A stretch of 64,000 bases of DNA from Lachnospiraceae bacterium (GCA_011959105.1 BLLU01000251.1:1-64000), one strand, 5' to 3'. Numbered from the stretch's first letter, positions 25,840 through 38,484 are shown. Notes: a model not told the origin generated them from the sequence alone. Made by a program: numbers and translations.

Positions 25840-27030
25840 TCACTGCTCCAGCAAACGCGCCAGCGTGGGATATATCCCCAGCAGTTCCATGGTCTCCTGC
25901 AGCGGAGTCCCCTGATCCCGGCAGCCTTCCCGCCTTTTACGCATATGCTGTGCCCCGGCGGCGCCCTGCGTCCCGGGCTGCATCTTTACCGCCCGGATCA
26001 ACAGGTTCTTGGGGGTATGTTCCATGTCGATGAACTCCAGAATCTGGGCGTCATAACCCTGCTGCTCCAGCAATCCCGCCCTTACCGCGTCTGTGATCAG
26101 AGCAGACATGCGCTCCCGGATCAGCCCATATCGCAGTAATGGCTCCAATTCCCGGCAATGAATCTGTCTGTTTACCTCATGCTGACAACAGGGAACCGCC
26201 AGGATTACCCTGGCCCCCCAACTCACGGCTTTTTCCAACGCATAATCCGTGGCTGTATCGCAGGCGTGGAGAGATACCACCATATCCACCCTCTGGTTCT
26301 CTTCATAAGTACTGATATCTCCCACCCGAAAATGCAGATTCTCATAACCGCACTTTCCGGCCAGTTCATTGCAGCGCCGGATTACATCGGCTTTCAGGTC
26401 CAGTCCCGTAACACGGATATCCCTGCCCTGCAGCACATGAAGATAGTAATACATGGCAAAAGTCAGGTACGACTTGCCGCAGCCGAAATCTATTACATGG
26501 ATCTGCCCCTCCCCGGGCAGCTGGTCCAATATATCCTCTATAAACTCCAGATATCTGTTGATCTGGCGGAATTTGTCATATTTACTCCTGGTGATCCGGC
26601 CGTCCGGGGTCTGAACTCCCAATCCCACCAGGAAATCCACCGGACGGCCTTCCTGCAGGATATACTGCTTCTCACGGTTATGGGAGAGTTCCTTGGGAAT
26701 GTTACAGGATATCCGTCTGGTTTTGACCGTTATTTTGCCCTTCTTACTCACCAGCACAGTGGCACTCCTGTCTTTTGCCATGATCTCACACTGGCAGAAT
26801 GTACCGGCCAACAGCTTTTCTACCAGTTCACAGATTTCTCCCGCACTATGATTCTCATGAAATACCTGGGTTCCGGCATACCTTGTCCCCTGGAAGCGTA
26901 ATTCTCCCTTGAGAAGCACCGGACGAATCTTCAGCTTGTCCCCGTAAGATTTGTCCCTGCTGTTACTCAATACCGCCTGTACCAGCCCTTCATTCATCAT
27001 CTCTTTCAGCAATCCGCTTAACTCGTCCAT
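25840..27030 (-). CDS. Class I SAM-dependent methyltransferase (Methyltransf_32-like)
   Basis: A 396-residue protein. An N-terminal ~150 residues of unknown fold precede a Rossmann methyltransferase domain. Motif I is VIDFGCGKSYLTFAMYYYL, the acidic post-I residue is in TGLDLKADV, and HACDTATDYAL follows motif II. It resembles family members predicted to act on RNA or protein, but no substrate is established. A Cys-His element PCCQHEVNRQ is conserved in the family. The ATG at 27030 follows AGGGAGAG. It sits downstream of the atp operon and a small hypothetical gene, with a degenerate palindromic element in between. Confidence 0.82.
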   Translation of the reverse strand: MDELSGLLKEMMNEGLVQAVLSNSRDKSYGDKLKIRPVLLKGELRFQGTRYAGTQVFHENHSAGEICELVEKLLAGTFCQCEIMAKDRSATVLVSKKGKITVKTRRISCNIPKELSHNREKQYILQEGRPVDFLVGLGVQTPDGRITRSKYDKFRQINRYLEFIEDILDQLPGEGQIHVIDFGCGKSYLTFAMYYYLHVLQGRDIRVTGLDLKADVIRRCNELAGKCGYENLHFRVGDISTYEENQRVDMVVSLHACDTATDYALEKAVSWGARVILAVPCCQHEVNRQIHCRELEPLLRYGLIRERMSALITDAVRAGLLEQQGYDAQILEFIDMEHTPKNLLIRAVKMQPGTQGAAGAQHMRKRREGCRDQGTPLQETMELLGIYPTLARLLEQ

Positions 27031-27048
27031 CCCCAACTCTCCCTAATT

Positions 27049-27116
27049 AGAGTTCCACAAATTTATGTCTTTAGTCCCGCAGAGCCACGAAAACGCGTGG
27101 TTCCCGTGGCCCTGCC
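27049..27116 (-). repeat. Degenerate palindromic element upstream of the methyltransferase gene
   Basis: Minus strand: an 11-base stem GCAGGGCCACG / CGTGGCTCTGC (27105-27115 and 27079-27089, one G-U) is followed by GGGACTAAAG, then TTGTGGAACTCTAAT, which matches the conserved element tail. It ends just before the Shine-Dalgarno of the methyltransferase gene. The outer stem is largely lost. Confidence 0.5.
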
Positions 27117-27131
27117 TGTTATATTTCCCTG

Positions 27132-27551
27132 TCAGCTCAAGCTGAAAAATCCTCTTTTGCCGCCCCGACGGCGCTTATAAACTTCATTTACCAGAAGCAC
27201 AAATATCAGCGGCTGTCTGGGCTCCCCATCGTCGCCCGGATTCTCCTGGTCCGAATACTTCTGCCTCTCCTCCCGCCGGATGATATCGGTTATATTATCA
27301 GCCGTGCGCTCCAAGGTATAGCGGTCAGGATATTCATCGTATATCACGCTGCCCTCATAGTCCAGCTTATCCAGAATCTCGGCGACCCTGGTCTGGTAAT
27401 GCCTGATCTGCGCCGGATACATCTGCCGGAAATATTCCAGATCCCGCAGCACGTCCCCGTCCTGCCTGCCGTAAAGAGTACCGTTCCCATAGCCTGCCGC
27501 CGGATATGTCATATAAAAAGGTAAGATTCTGCGTTCAAAATCCATGTCCAT
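27132..27551 (-). CDS. Small hypothetical protein downstream of atpC
   Basis: 139 residues with no recognised domain. The N-terminus MDMDFERRILPFYMTYP is aromatic-rich, the centre (about residues 35-95) is predicted helical with many charged residues, and the C-terminus is strongly basic (VYKRRRGGKRG). The composition and ribosome site (AAAGG) support a real gene. It follows atpC by about 70 bases in the same direction and may be co-transcribed with the ATP synthase operon. An ATG two codons downstream could also be the start. Function unknown. Confidence 0.65.
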   Translation of the reverse strand: MDMDFERRILPFYMTYPAAGYGNGTLYGRQDGDVLRDLEYFRQMYPAQIRHYQTRVAEILDKLDYEGSVIYDEYPDRYTLERTADNITDIIRREERQKYSDQENPGDDGEPRQPLIFVLLVNEVYKRRRGGKRGFFSLS

Positions 27552-27620
27552 GATGCCTTTTCTTTTTCTATAACATATGCATCCGATATACCCGCCGTTA
27601 CTGGGAAGGCAGGCCGGGCC

Positions 27621-28025
27621 TTACTTTATGACCTGAATGCGGGCCATCGCCCGCAGCAGAGCGGTCTCCGCCCTGGCTATGTCCGTGTCGCTGGCATGTT
27701 CGTGGATACGCTCTTCCGCACGTTCTTTGGCTGCCTCCGCCCTGGCGGCATCAATCTCGTCCGGCCATTCGACAATCTCTGCCAGAACTGTGACCCTGTC
27801 CGGCAGAATCTCCACAAAGCCGGCATGGAGCGCGGCTTCCTTCTCGCCCTCCGGCTCCGTAATGGTAAGCACGCCGGGCTTTACGATCACCGTCATTGGC
27901 AGATGTCCGGGCAGCACGCCTATTTCGCCCTCGGATGTGTTAAACTCCACCATCTCCGCCTCGCCCTCATAAAATACTCTGTTGGGGGTGATGATCTTCA
28001 AAGTCAAGCAATTATTTTCTGCCAT
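27621..28025 (-). CDS. atpC: F1 ATP synthase epsilon subunit
   Basis: A 134-residue central-stalk subunit that couples rotation and can inhibit ATP hydrolysis. The N-terminal beta-sandwich contains LKIITPNRVFYEGEAEMVEF and GEIGVLPGHLPM, followed by the C-terminal two-helix domain with repeated RAEAAKERAEERI-type sequence. Length is standard. It is the last canonical gene of the atp operon, 17 bases after atpD. Confidence 0.97.
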   Translation of the reverse strand: MAENNCLTLKIITPNRVFYEGEAEMVEFNTSEGEIGVLPGHLPMTVIVKPGVLTITEPEGEKEAALHAGFVEILPDRVTVLAEIVEWPDEIDAARAEAAKERAEERIHEHASDTDIARAETALLRAMARIQVIK

Positions 28026-28042
28026 GGAAAACCTGCCTTTCC

Positions 28043-29663
<1,621 letters not shown>

Positions 29664-29674
29664 GGAGTGAAAAA

Positions 29675-30532
29675 CTATGAAATTGCCTCCGCTCCGGCTA
29701 TAATCTCTGTCAATTCCTGTGTGATAGAGCCCTGACGAGCTCTGTTGTATTTCAGCGTCAAGTCACTTATCATTTCTTCCGCATTGCTGGTAGCATTGTC
29801 CATGGCCTGCATACGCGCGCCGTTCTCGCTGGCTACGGCCTCCATCAGCCCTCCGTAGATCAGGCTGGCCACATATTTGGGGATAATCATCTCCAGAGCC
29901 TCTTCGTCGTCTGCCTCAAAGTTCATGGGCACTTCCGACTCCTCTCCTTTGATCTCCTCCCCCTGCTCTACTGGCAGGAGTTTCAACAGGGTGGGCACAT
30001 GGCTCACCGTGTTCTTAAAAGCCGTGTAGGCCAGGTAGATTTCCCCTACTTCCCCCTCTGCGTATGCCTTCAGCAATTCGCTGCACAGCAACATAGCGTC
30101 CGGGTAGGCAGGCTCTTCCGCCACATCGGACAGGTCCATCCGCACCTCGTAGCCCTCTCTGACAAAAGCATCCTTGCCCTTGCGTCCGACGGCATAGATC
30201 AGCACGTCCTTCTTGTCCCAGCCCTCATGACGGGTCACCAGCTTTACAATATTGGAATTATATCCCCCTGCCAGTCCTCTGTTGGAGGAAATCACCACCA
30301 CCGCTTTTTTGACAGTTTCGGCAGGCTGCAGATACCGATGCTGCAAATTGCCCACCCTGGCCAGTATGCGGTTAACCGTCTGATACATGCAGTTAAAATA
30401 AGCCTTGGAGTTCTCCGCACTGGCTCTGGCCCTCTGCAGCTTTACGGTAGAAACGAGTTTCATGGCCTTGGTGATCTGCTGGGTGCTCTGTATGCTCCCC
30501 TTCCGACGCTTGATATCACGCATTGATGCCAT
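29675..30532 (-). CDS. atpG: F1 ATP synthase gamma subunit
   Basis: A 285-residue rotor subunit. The start is the ATG at 30532 (MASMRDIKRRKGSIQSTQQI), with AAGAGGTAATT upstream; the frame is open further 5' but lacks a ribosome site. The N-terminal helix KAMKLVSTVKLQRA and the C-terminal helix NATSNAEEMISDLTLKYNRARQGSITQEL, parts of the central coiled coil, are intact. An acidic insertion (about residues 195-215, EEIKGEESEV) is longer than in model enzymes. Confidence 0.97.
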   Translation of the reverse strand: MASMRDIKRRKGSIQSTQQITKAMKLVSTVKLQRARASAENSKAYFNCMYQTVNRILARVGNLQHRYLQPAETVKKAVVVISSNRGLAGGYNSNIVKLVTRHEGWDKKDVLIYAVGRKGKDAFVREGYEVRMDLSDVAEEPAYPDAMLLCSELLKAYAEGEVGEIYLAYTAFKNTVSHVPTLLKLLPVEQGEEIKGEESEVPMNFEADDEEALEMIIPKYVASLIYGGLMEAVASENGARMQAMDNATSNAEEMISDLTLKYNRARQGSITQELTEIIAGAEAIS

Positions 30533-30646
30533 AATTACCTCTTTCCCGCATATCGCAGATTTATCTGCGATATTGCATAAATACGTATTCAGCATCTAAA
30601 GTCCGGCAACGGCCGGACCCCATGATGCCGCATTGCTCTCTACACA

Positions 30647-32182
<1,536 letters not shown>

Positions 32183-32731
32183 CTAACCCAACTGGATTTG
32201 TAATAATTCCCGCTTCATATCCGCCAGCTTTGTGCGGATGCTGCTGTCTACCACTCTGTCCTTGATGCGGATCACCATCCCGCCGATCAGCGAGGGATCC
32301 ACTGCAAAGTGCATCTCCATGGTCAGATAGGGAGTGGTGCCAAGGAGTCTGGCCTGTATATCCGCCTTGCGGGATTCGGACAATTCCATGGGGGTGGTCA
32401 CGTAGGCCGTGCCAATCTTTTTCTCCTCCTTTACCTTCTCCGTAAAGTACCGGAAAACCGCCTGCAACTGCCCATATCTCTCCTTGGCCAGAATCAGTTC
32501 CAGGAAGCCTGTCATCTCCCTGCTGATCCTGCCTGCAAATGCCCCTTTCATGATCTCCACCTTTTCCTGCTTGGAAATCTTAGGGTGCTTCATCAGTCTG
32601 TCCCATTCCGGATTCTGCTTCAGCACCGTCTGGATGAGTTCCACCTCCTCCAGAAATGCATCCACCTGATTCGCCTCCATGGCGGTCTGGAACAAAGCCT
32701 CTCCATATGTCTGTTCCACTAGCTTAGCCAT
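32183..32731 (-). CDS. atpH: F1Fo ATP synthase delta subunit
   Basis: A 182-residue peripheral-stalk subunit linking b to the F1 crown. The N-terminal helical domain begins MAKLVEQTYGEALFQ, and the C-terminal IGGMVIRIKDRVVDSSIRTKL is the family signature. The start overlaps the end of atpF by 13 bases, so translation is coupled. Confidence 0.96.
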   Translation of the reverse strand: MAKLVEQTYGEALFQTAMEANQVDAFLEEVELIQTVLKQNPEWDRLMKHPKISKQEKVEIMKGAFAGRISREMTGFLELILAKERYGQLQAVFRYFTEKVKEEKKIGTAYVTTPMELSESRKADIQARLLGTTPYLTMEMHFAVDPSLIGGMVIRIKDRVVDSSIRTKLADMKRELLQIQLG

Positions 32732-33261
32732 GTATTGTCACCTATTTCCTTCAGAGTCTCATTTACCAGGCTGTCCTGGATCTCCGTGTTGATAGAAGCA
32801 GCCACAGCCTTGCCTGCCATCATCGAAGCGATACCTATCATCTCACGCTTCACCTCGTCAGCCATCTTCTGCTTCTCCAACTGAGCCTCCGTGCGGGCTC
32901 GCTCCATGATCCTGGATGCTTCCTCCCGGGCTTTGGCAATGATATCGTTCTCATTCTCCAGCGCGCGCTTGCGGGCATCGCTGAGGATCTCCTCCGCTTC
33001 CTTGTCGATCTCCCTTATCTTAGCCTCATACTCTTCCTTCAGCTTTGCGGCCTGCTCCATATTGCTCTGGGCATCGTCCAGCTCACTCCTGATCTTGTTC
33101 TGGCGATCCTGCAGCATTTTTCTGGCCGGATTGAACAGAAAATAACTCAGCAGCAGGAACAGTACAAAGATCGCTATAATCATCAGCATGGAGTCAGCCA
33201 GCAGTTGAAAGTCCAGATCGAAGAGTCTCTCCATGGGCTCCTGGGCCGTTAAAAGTATCAT
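32719..33261 (-). CDS. atpF: F1Fo ATP synthase b subunit
   Basis: A 180-residue peripheral-stalk subunit. One N-terminal membrane segment (about residues 22-45) is followed by a long charged coiled coil. AAAGGAGGCAGAGA precedes the ATG at 33261; a second ATG nine codons later (MERLFDLDF) is the more common family start but has no better site. The C-terminal region MAGKAVAASINTEIQDSLV is typical for clostridial b subunits. Confidence 0.96.
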   Translation of the reverse strand: MILLTAQEPMERLFDLDFQLLADSMLMIIAIFVLFLLLSYFLFNPARKMLQDRQNKIRSELDDAQSNMEQAAKLKEEYEAKIREIDKEAEEILSDARKRALENENDIIAKAREEASRIMERARTEAQLEKQKMADEVKREMIGIASMMAGKAVAASINTEIQDSLVNETLKEIGDNTWLS

Positions 33262-33329
33262 TCTCTGCCTCCTTTATAATCGTTCCATAGTACACCGTTT
33301 CCGATGTAGAATTTATTTGTCCCGGAGGC

Positions 33330-33596
<267 letters not shown>

Positions 33597-33707
33597 CTAA
33601 AATAAATTTCGCATATCCCCGCAGACACAGGACTTATCAGAACCGAATCCGGCCCCGGGACAACTGCGTATGCATCGCACAGCCTGGTGCGATTGCCTCT
33701 TTGTCAG

Positions 33708-34442
33708 TTAATTTTCGCTGCCGATGGCATTGTTAATATATGTCATGGTCAGCATGCAAAATACGTAGGTCTGAATTGCTCCGGAGAACAAATCAAAATA
33801 CACATGCAGCGCCGCAGGCCAGATGGTGGCAAACCATCCCAGCAGTCCATATACCAGCGCCATCATCACCGTGCCGGACAGCACGTTGGCAAACAGACGC
33901 AGGGACAGGGACACCGGCACCGCGATCTCACTGATCAGGTTGATGGGGAACCATATGGGCAGCCATGGCGGCAGCGGCGAACACATATCCACCCAGATAT
34001 CCTTCAGCTTCTGATGCTTAAACTGATTGAAATGAATCAGCACAAAAGTGAGGATACCCAGCGGAAGCGTCACCCCATAATCCGCTGTGGGCGGCCTAAG
34101 TCCCAGCAGTCCCGATATATTGGACAGCAGAATAAAGATAAACACCGTTCCAATATAATTGTAGAACCTGGGGGCATTCTTCCCCATGGGACTGTCCACC
34201 ATGCCGTCCAGCTTCTCCACCATGAGTTCCACCACATTCTGAAGGCCTTTGGGCACTTCCGTGGCTTTCCGCATGGCCCGGTTTGCCGCGATGGCAAAGC
34301 CGATAATGATCAACATGACGATCAGGATGCACACATGCGATGTTGTTATCCACACTTCATGGCCGAAAAAACTGTATTTAAACAGGCCATGGATCATAAA
34401 ATCGATCCCGTCAGCCGAGGATAACAAAGGTCCAATTTGCAT
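33708..34442 (-). CDS. atpB: F1Fo ATP synthase a subunit
   Basis: A 244-residue stator membrane protein with about five or six helices that forms the ion half-channels. The essential Arg lies in LSLRLFANVLSG, and the N-terminal VWITTSHVCILIV and final helix QTYVFCMLTMTYINNAI are typical. GGGAGGTGAGAGT precedes the ATG. The gap to atpE is about 120 bases and shows no obvious element. Confidence 0.97.
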   Translation of the reverse strand: MQIGPLLSSADGIDFMIHGLFKYSFFGHEVWITTSHVCILIVMLIIIGFAIAANRAMRKATEVPKGLQNVVELMVEKLDGMVDSPMGKNAPRFYNYIGTVFIFILLSNISGLLGLRPPTADYGVTLPLGILTFVLIHFNQFKHQKLKDIWVDMCSPLPPWLPIWFPINLISEIAVPVSLSLRLFANVLSGTVMMALVYGLLGWFATIWPAALHVYFDLFSGAIQTYVFCMLTMTYINNAIGSEN

Positions 34443-34491
34443 ACTCTCACCTCCCTCTTATCTTTATGCTCTTCCATGGCTTCCAATGCCT

Positions 34492-34947
34492 TTACTCCGC
34501 CGGCTCTGCCTCTGTCTCTTCTTCCGGCATGGGCTCGGGCACCGGGTCCGTTTCATGAAAAAGCATATTGCATAATTTATGAGTAAACGGCTGGAGATAA
34601 GCCGCTACTTTCATCATCATATATCCCAGAAATACCACCAGGGGATTAAGCACGTCCGTCAGCATGATAACTCCCAGAACAATGCACAATATACCATACC
34701 GCAGCAGCCCCCCTGTCACCACTGCTCTGGATGCCCCGTCCCCCAGGTCCAGCGCCCGGTCCAGGGTCCTGTACATATGCCAGGTTCCCAGCAGGGCCAG
34801 CAGGATGCCCAGCCACAGGGCGGCAGCATACAGCCCCCTGCTGCCGGCAAACCACATGCCCACAGCCTGACAGGCCACACCGCCGAACAGGATTCCCAGA
34901 TCCAATTCCAGCAGAGCCCGGTTCATCTCTTTCACTCTGTGTATCAT
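34492..34947 (-). CDS. atpI: ATP synthase subunit I (AtpI-like)
   Basis: A 151-residue membrane protein with four predicted helices, encoded just upstream of atpB, matching the ATP synthase I family thought to help c-ring assembly or Mg2+/Na+ handling. The start at 34947 follows GAGGAGAGCC. An acidic, Glu/Pro-rich tail (ETDPVPEPMPEEETEAEP) follows the last helix. Sequence similarity in this family is weak, so the call relies heavily on position. Confidence 0.78.
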   Translation of the reverse strand: MIHRVKEMNRALLELDLGILFGGVACQAVGMWFAGSRGLYAAALWLGILLALLGTWHMYRTLDRALDLGDGASRAVVTGGLLRYGILCIVLGVIMLTDVLNPLVVFLGYMMMKVAAYLQPFTHKLCNMLFHETDPVPEPMPEEETEAEPAE

Positions 34948-35009
34948 CCGGCTCTCCTCTGCCCCTTCCGGCAATATCCGACATCTTTTCCGCAACCGCA
35001 GCAATCCCT

Positions 35010-35330
35010 TTACCTCTCTTCCGCATCCCCCTGTCTGCTCTGGAGATCCTGTTCCCCGGACGACTCTTCCTTACACTGCGTCCCAGGCTTTTCCTCATAG
35101 ACCGACCTGGCCATGCGCCAGATGTTCTGAAATCCCGCAACAGCGCCGACAAAGAAGAAAAGGACCATGAAAAAAGAGGTGCCGCACTTGCGGTCCAGCA
35201 GAATCCCCAGCCAGGACATGGCCCCGATGGGAACCAGCATATTAATGCCAAACTGCATTACCAGCACCAATGCCCGGTACACGCTTTTATCCTGTTTGTC
35301 TTTTCTGTCATAAGGCGCTTTTTTACTCAT
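35010..35330 (-). CDS. atpZ: AtpZ/AtpI-family protein, first gene of the atp operon
   Basis: A 106-residue protein with two membrane helices (about residues 22-43 and 53-75) separated by a short loop LDRKCGTS. This is the layout of AtpZ-like proteins found at the head of many atp operons. The start at 35330 was chosen because the mature family begins there; its ribosome site (TTGGA) is weak. The upstream open frame overlaps an AT-rich promoter-like region with TATAAT-type sequence near 35340. The C-terminus is Glu/Gln-rich. Confidence 0.75.
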   Translation of the reverse strand: MSKKAPYDRKDKQDKSVYRALVLVMQFGINMLVPIGAMSWLGILLDRKCGTSFFMVLFFFVGAVAGFQNIWRMARSVYEEKPGTQCKEESSGEQDLQSRQGDAEER

Positions 35331-35419
35331 TCCAATATTATATATAAAATTTTTAAAAAAGTCCAGCACAAGCAGCCAATATCCCAAGAAAATTCTATAA
35401 AAATTTCTACAAAATAAAG

Positions 35420-35448
35420 TTGACTTCCGAACGGGGGCATTGTAGTAT
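35420..35448 (+). promoter_or_regulatory. Promoter of the DUF402 gene
   Basis: TTGACT (35420-35425), a 17-base spacer, and TAGTAT (35443-35448). It is divergent from the atp operon; the start of the DUF402 gene lies about 75 bases downstream. Confidence 0.65.
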
Positions 35449-35525
35449 GATTTTATCAGACACAGGGTGCGGCTTTGACGATTTATGCCGGCTCGCAGAC
35501 GTCCCGCCACACAAAAGGAGGCCCC

Positions 35526-36005
35526 ATGAGCGAATTACAACTGTACCGCAGACGCCTGATCCCCGATGAATGTATCCTGCTGAAGGACGACATTATCGTA
35601 AAACAGACGGAGGAACTGGTCATCACCTCCTGGAATACATTAAACCCCAAGATCGCCTTCAGCCACGGCTGCTCCTGCTACTTCCTGAACGAGGGCTTTA
35701 AGATCAGCAAGTTCTACCGTCAGGACGGCTCTCTGCTATATTGGTATTGTGACATTGTAGAGTATGCCCGGGATGAACAGGCCCATACTCTGACTGCCAC
35801 GGATCTGCTGGCAGACGTGATTGTCTATCCCGATGGCCGGATCAAAGTGGTGGATCTGGATGAACTGGCTCAGGCTTTCGACACGGGCCTGTTGACCGCC
35901 CCACAGCTTTCCGCCGCGCTGCGGCAGCTGGACCACCTGCTCACATATATTTATAAGGATAAATTTGACCAACTGCAGGCACAACTGGAAAGCCTCGGAC
36001 TATAA
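35526..36005 (+). CDS. DUF402 domain protein
   Basis: A 159-residue soluble protein of the DUF402/FomD-like family. Some members are nucleoside di- or triphosphatases acting on phosphoester substrates. The core YWYCDIVEY followed by ATDLLADVIVYPDGRIKVVDLDEL contains the acidic residues that bind metal in this family. The start at 35526 follows AAAAGGAGGCCCC. It is monocistronic, divergent from the atp operon and followed by a hairpin overlapping its stop codon. Confidence 0.85.
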   Translation: MSELQLYRRRLIPDECILLKDDIIVKQTEELVITSWNTLNPKIAFSHGCSCYFLNEGFKISKFYRQDGSLLYWYCDIVEYARDEQAHTLTATDLLADVIVYPDGRIKVVDLDELAQAFDTGLLTAPQLSAALRQLDHLLTYIYKDKFDQLQAQLESLGL

Positions 36006-36017
36006 TGTCCGAGGCTT
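35990..36017. terminator. Hairpin overlapping the DUF402 stop codon, probably a bidirectional terminator
   Basis: A perfect 11-base stem AAGCCTCGGAC / GTCCGAGGCTT with a six-base loop TATAAT. The stop codon falls in the loop. T runs on either side are short, so it may act as a weak terminator for DUF402 (plus) and the SleB gene (minus). Confidence 0.65.
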
Positions 36018-36036
36018 CTGCAAGATTCCGATACTC

Positions 36037-37209
36037 TTAATAGAATATATGCCCTCCTATGGAGATGCCGGACAACCCCGGTATAGGTGTACGAAAATAC
36101 ACACAATTTCCCACATTACTCATACCCGACATGGCTTCCTCTGCCGCTCTATAGCAGTCCGCCGTTGCTTTATTGGATGCCAGTGCCAGTTCCAGACGGC
36201 CGCTGCCCACCGGAGAAAACTGCTTTCTCTGATAAATCACACCCACCACTGTATCCGGGTAGACACTGCTTAACATTCGGTTGATCACCACCGCGCCCAC
36301 GGCCAGTTTCCCCTCATAGGGCTCCCCGCCCGCCTCGCAGTAGATCAGATTGGCCAGCAGATACAAGTCCCCTTCCGCAAAAGACACTTCCGAGATGTTG
36401 CGCCAGGTAGCGTTGGCCGCCCGCTGGGACATGGCGATCTCCTGCCGCAGTTTTTCCTTCAGATATTTCAAATCTTCCTCCAGCTTTTTTAAGCTGGCTT
36501 CATACGCCCTGGCTTCTGCCTCCGCATCCGAGATCTGATCGGCATAGTCAGCCATGCGGCTGCTGGTCTGGCTGATCAGTCCGGACACCCTGCTTTTCTC
36601 CGCCTCGGCCTGTACTTTCAGGTAGTCCAACTCCTCCTTCTCCTGCTGCAGACGGATCTCCTCGGACTCAATAAATTCCCTGTTGGCAATAATCTGATCC
36701 AGCATTTCATCATCCGCCTGGGCGATGTGCTCTGTGTAAGTGGACAGGTTCAAAAATCTGGCAAAACTCTCCCAGCTGAAAAAAATGTTCAGCAAACTGT
36801 CCTGGCCTCTCTCGTAGGCGTACTGGATTCTTCTTTCCATACACTCGTACTGCCAGGCCTCCGTGGCTTTGGCATCCTCAAGTGCCTGAATAGTATCCGC
36901 GATTTCCTGTTCCTTGTCCCGAATCTGTTGTTCCAGTTCCGCCAGATGGTCGCTGACCGCCGTCAGCTGCTCACTCAGTTCCGCCAACTGCTTCTTTAAA
37001 GATTTCTGTTCACCCTTGAGCCCGTTCAGTTCCAGCTGGTTGGCCTCCTGCTGGTTCTCCAGCTGGTCTTTCTCCTGTTCTTTTTCCTCAATCTCCTGCC
37101 TGGTTGAACTGGTTGCATACGAAGGAAACGGTACACAGGCCGACACCAGCGCCACCGCTGCCAACAGTAAAATCATCCTTTTTCCCTTGGTGTTATGATA
37201 TGTCTTCAT
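36037..37209 (-). CDS. Secreted coiled-coil protein with SleB-type cell wall hydrolase domain
   Basis: 390 residues. A signal peptide (about 1-32, ending near SYA) is followed by a PcsB-like coiled coil (about 35-270). A C-terminal Hydrolase_2 (SleB/CwlJ) domain contains IYCEAGGEPYEGKLAVGAVV with the catalytic Glu and INRM. SleB-type domains are lytic transglycosylases that cleave spore cortex or vegetative peptidoglycan. The coiled coil suggests control by a partner, as in FtsEX-PcsB. The start is five bases after the comEB stop codon. Confidence 0.88.
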   Translation of the reverse strand: MKTYHNTKGKRMILLLAAVALVSACVPFPSYATSSTRQEIEEKEQEKDQLENQQEANQLELNGLKGEQKSLKKQLAELSEQLTAVSDHLAELEQQIRDKEQEIADTIQALEDAKATEAWQYECMERRIQYAYERGQDSLLNIFFSWESFARFLNLSTYTEHIAQADDEMLDQIIANREFIESEEIRLQQEKEELDYLKVQAEAEKSRVSGLISQTSSRMADYADQISDAEAEARAYEASLKKLEEDLKYLKEKLRQEIAMSQRAANATWRNISEVSFAEGDLYLLANLIYCEAGGEPYEGKLAVGAVVINRMLSSVYPDTVVGVIYQRKQFSPVGSGRLELALASNKATADCYRAAEEAMSGMSNVGNCVYFRTPIPGLSGISIGGHIFY

Positions 37210-37214
37210 CTAAC

Positions 37215-37703
37215 TCACAACTCCAGTTCCACTTTTCTTCCCGTTTTATGATAGGCTATATATTCCACCCCCGCCGCGTCCAGCATACGCTTGGACGCCA
37301 CATTGGACGGCAGTCCCTCATACTTGTCGCTGGCATATACCACGGTCTTGATGCCCGCCTGGATAATAGCCTTGGCGCACTCATTACAGGGAAACAGGGA
37401 CACATACAGTTTAGTCCCCTCCAGGGAACCTCCCCGGTAATTCAGAATCGCATTAAGCTCGCTGTGGGTCACAAATGGATACTTCGTGTCCAGTTCTTCC
37501 TCCCCTTCCCGGCTCCAGGGGAAGGTATCGTCCGCACAGCCGTTGGGAAAACCATTATAACCCATGGACAGAATCTTATTCTCCCGGCTGACAATGCAGG
37601 CCCCCACCTGGGTTCCGGGATCTTTGGAACGCATGCCCGAAAGCTGGGCCACCCCCATAAAGTACTCATCCCAACTTATATAGTCCTCTCTCTTTCCGCC
37701 CAT
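37215..37703 (-). CDS. comEB: Deoxycytidylate deaminase (ComEB-like)
   Basis: A 162-residue zinc enzyme converting dCMP to dUMP for thymidylate synthesis. The zinc and catalytic residues are His80 and Glu82 in THSELNAI and Cys106/Cys109 in PCNEC. Length is standard. AGAGGATGGGGTT precedes the start. It forms a likely operon with upp upstream and the SleB-type gene downstream; the nucleotide link with upp makes sense for pyrimidine salvage. Confidence 0.94.
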   Translation of the reverse strand: MGGKREDYISWDEYFMGVAQLSGMRSKDPGTQVGACIVSRENKILSMGYNGFPNGCADDTFPWSREGEEELDTKYPFVTHSELNAILNYRGGSLEGTKLYVSLFPCNECAKAIIQAGIKTVVYASDKYEGLPSNVASKRMLDAAGVEYIAYHKTGRKVELEL

Positions 37704-37715
37704 AACCCCATCCTC

Positions 37716-38345
37716 TTATTTTGTGCCGAAAATACGGTCCCCCGCATCCCCCAGGCCAGGTACAATATAACCATGGTCATTCAGCTTCTCATCCAGCGCT
37801 CCGATGTACATATCCACGTCCGGATGCTCCTTCTTCATCAGTTCCACTCCTTCCGGAGCGGCTATGATGCACATAAAATGGATATTTCTGCATCCCTTGT
37901 CCTTAAGCATCTGGATAGCCGCCACAGAGGAACCGCCGGTGGCCAACATGGGATCCACCACAAACACTTCCCTCTCTGCGCAATCTGCAGGCAGCTTGCA
38001 GTAGTATTCCACAGGTTTTAATGTCTCCGGATCCCGGTACAGGCCGATATGTCCCACCTTTGCCGCGGGAATCAGATTCAGCATCCCGTCCACCATGCCC
38101 AGGCCCGCGCGCAGGATCGGCACAATTGCCATCTTCTTGCCCCGCAATTCCTTTACCGTGGCGGAGCAGATGGGCGTCTCGATCTGTACCTCGTCCAGTT
38201 GCAGATCCCTGGTGGCCTCATAGCAGATCAACATGGCAATCTCGCTGATGGCCTGCCGGAAATCCTTTGTGCCTGTCTCCGTCCTCCGAATCAAACCGAT
38301 CTTATGCTGGATCAAGGGATGGTCCATTATTACAACTTTAGCCAT
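37716..38345 (-). CDS. upp: Uracil phosphoribosyltransferase
   Basis: A 209-residue salvage enzyme making UMP from uracil and PRPP. The PRPP loop [15 protein letters not shown], the N-terminal [13 protein letters not shown] and the C-terminal uracil-binding [17 protein letters not shown] are intact. TAGGAGGATAAATAA precedes the ATG and itself directly follows the tail of a palindromic element. Confidence 0.98.
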   Translation of the reverse strand: MAKVVIMDHPLIQHKIGLIRRTETGTKDFRQAISEIAMLICYEATRDLQLDEVQIETPICSATVKELRGKKMAIVPILRAGLGMVDGMLNLIPAAKVGHIGLYRDPETLKPVEYYCKLPADCAEREVFVVDPMLATGGSSVAAIQMLKDKGCRNIHFMCIIAAPEGVELMKKEHPDVDMYIGALDEKLNDHGYIVPGLGDAGDRIFGTK

Positions 38346-38359
38346 TTATTTATCCTCCT

Positions 38360-38480
38360 ATTTAGAGTTCCGCATCTCCCCTCCAAGCACAACCACTCCC
38401 TTGATATACATCCAAACGCTTCGACGTTCGGATGTATATCAGTACGCTTTCCGGGGATATGCTGTTTAGAGTTCCGCATT
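38360..38480 (-). repeat. Palindromic element between rpiB and upp
   Basis: Minus strand: the unit opens with CAGCATATCCCC (38453-38464) and closes with GGGGAGATGCGGAACTCTAAA next to the upp Shine-Dalgarno (38360-38385). An inner stem GATATACATCC / GGATGTATATC is longer than at other loci. A tail fragment GCGGAACTCTAAA (38465-38479) precedes it, just after the rpiB stop codon. Confidence 0.92.
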
Positions 38481-38484
38481 TCCT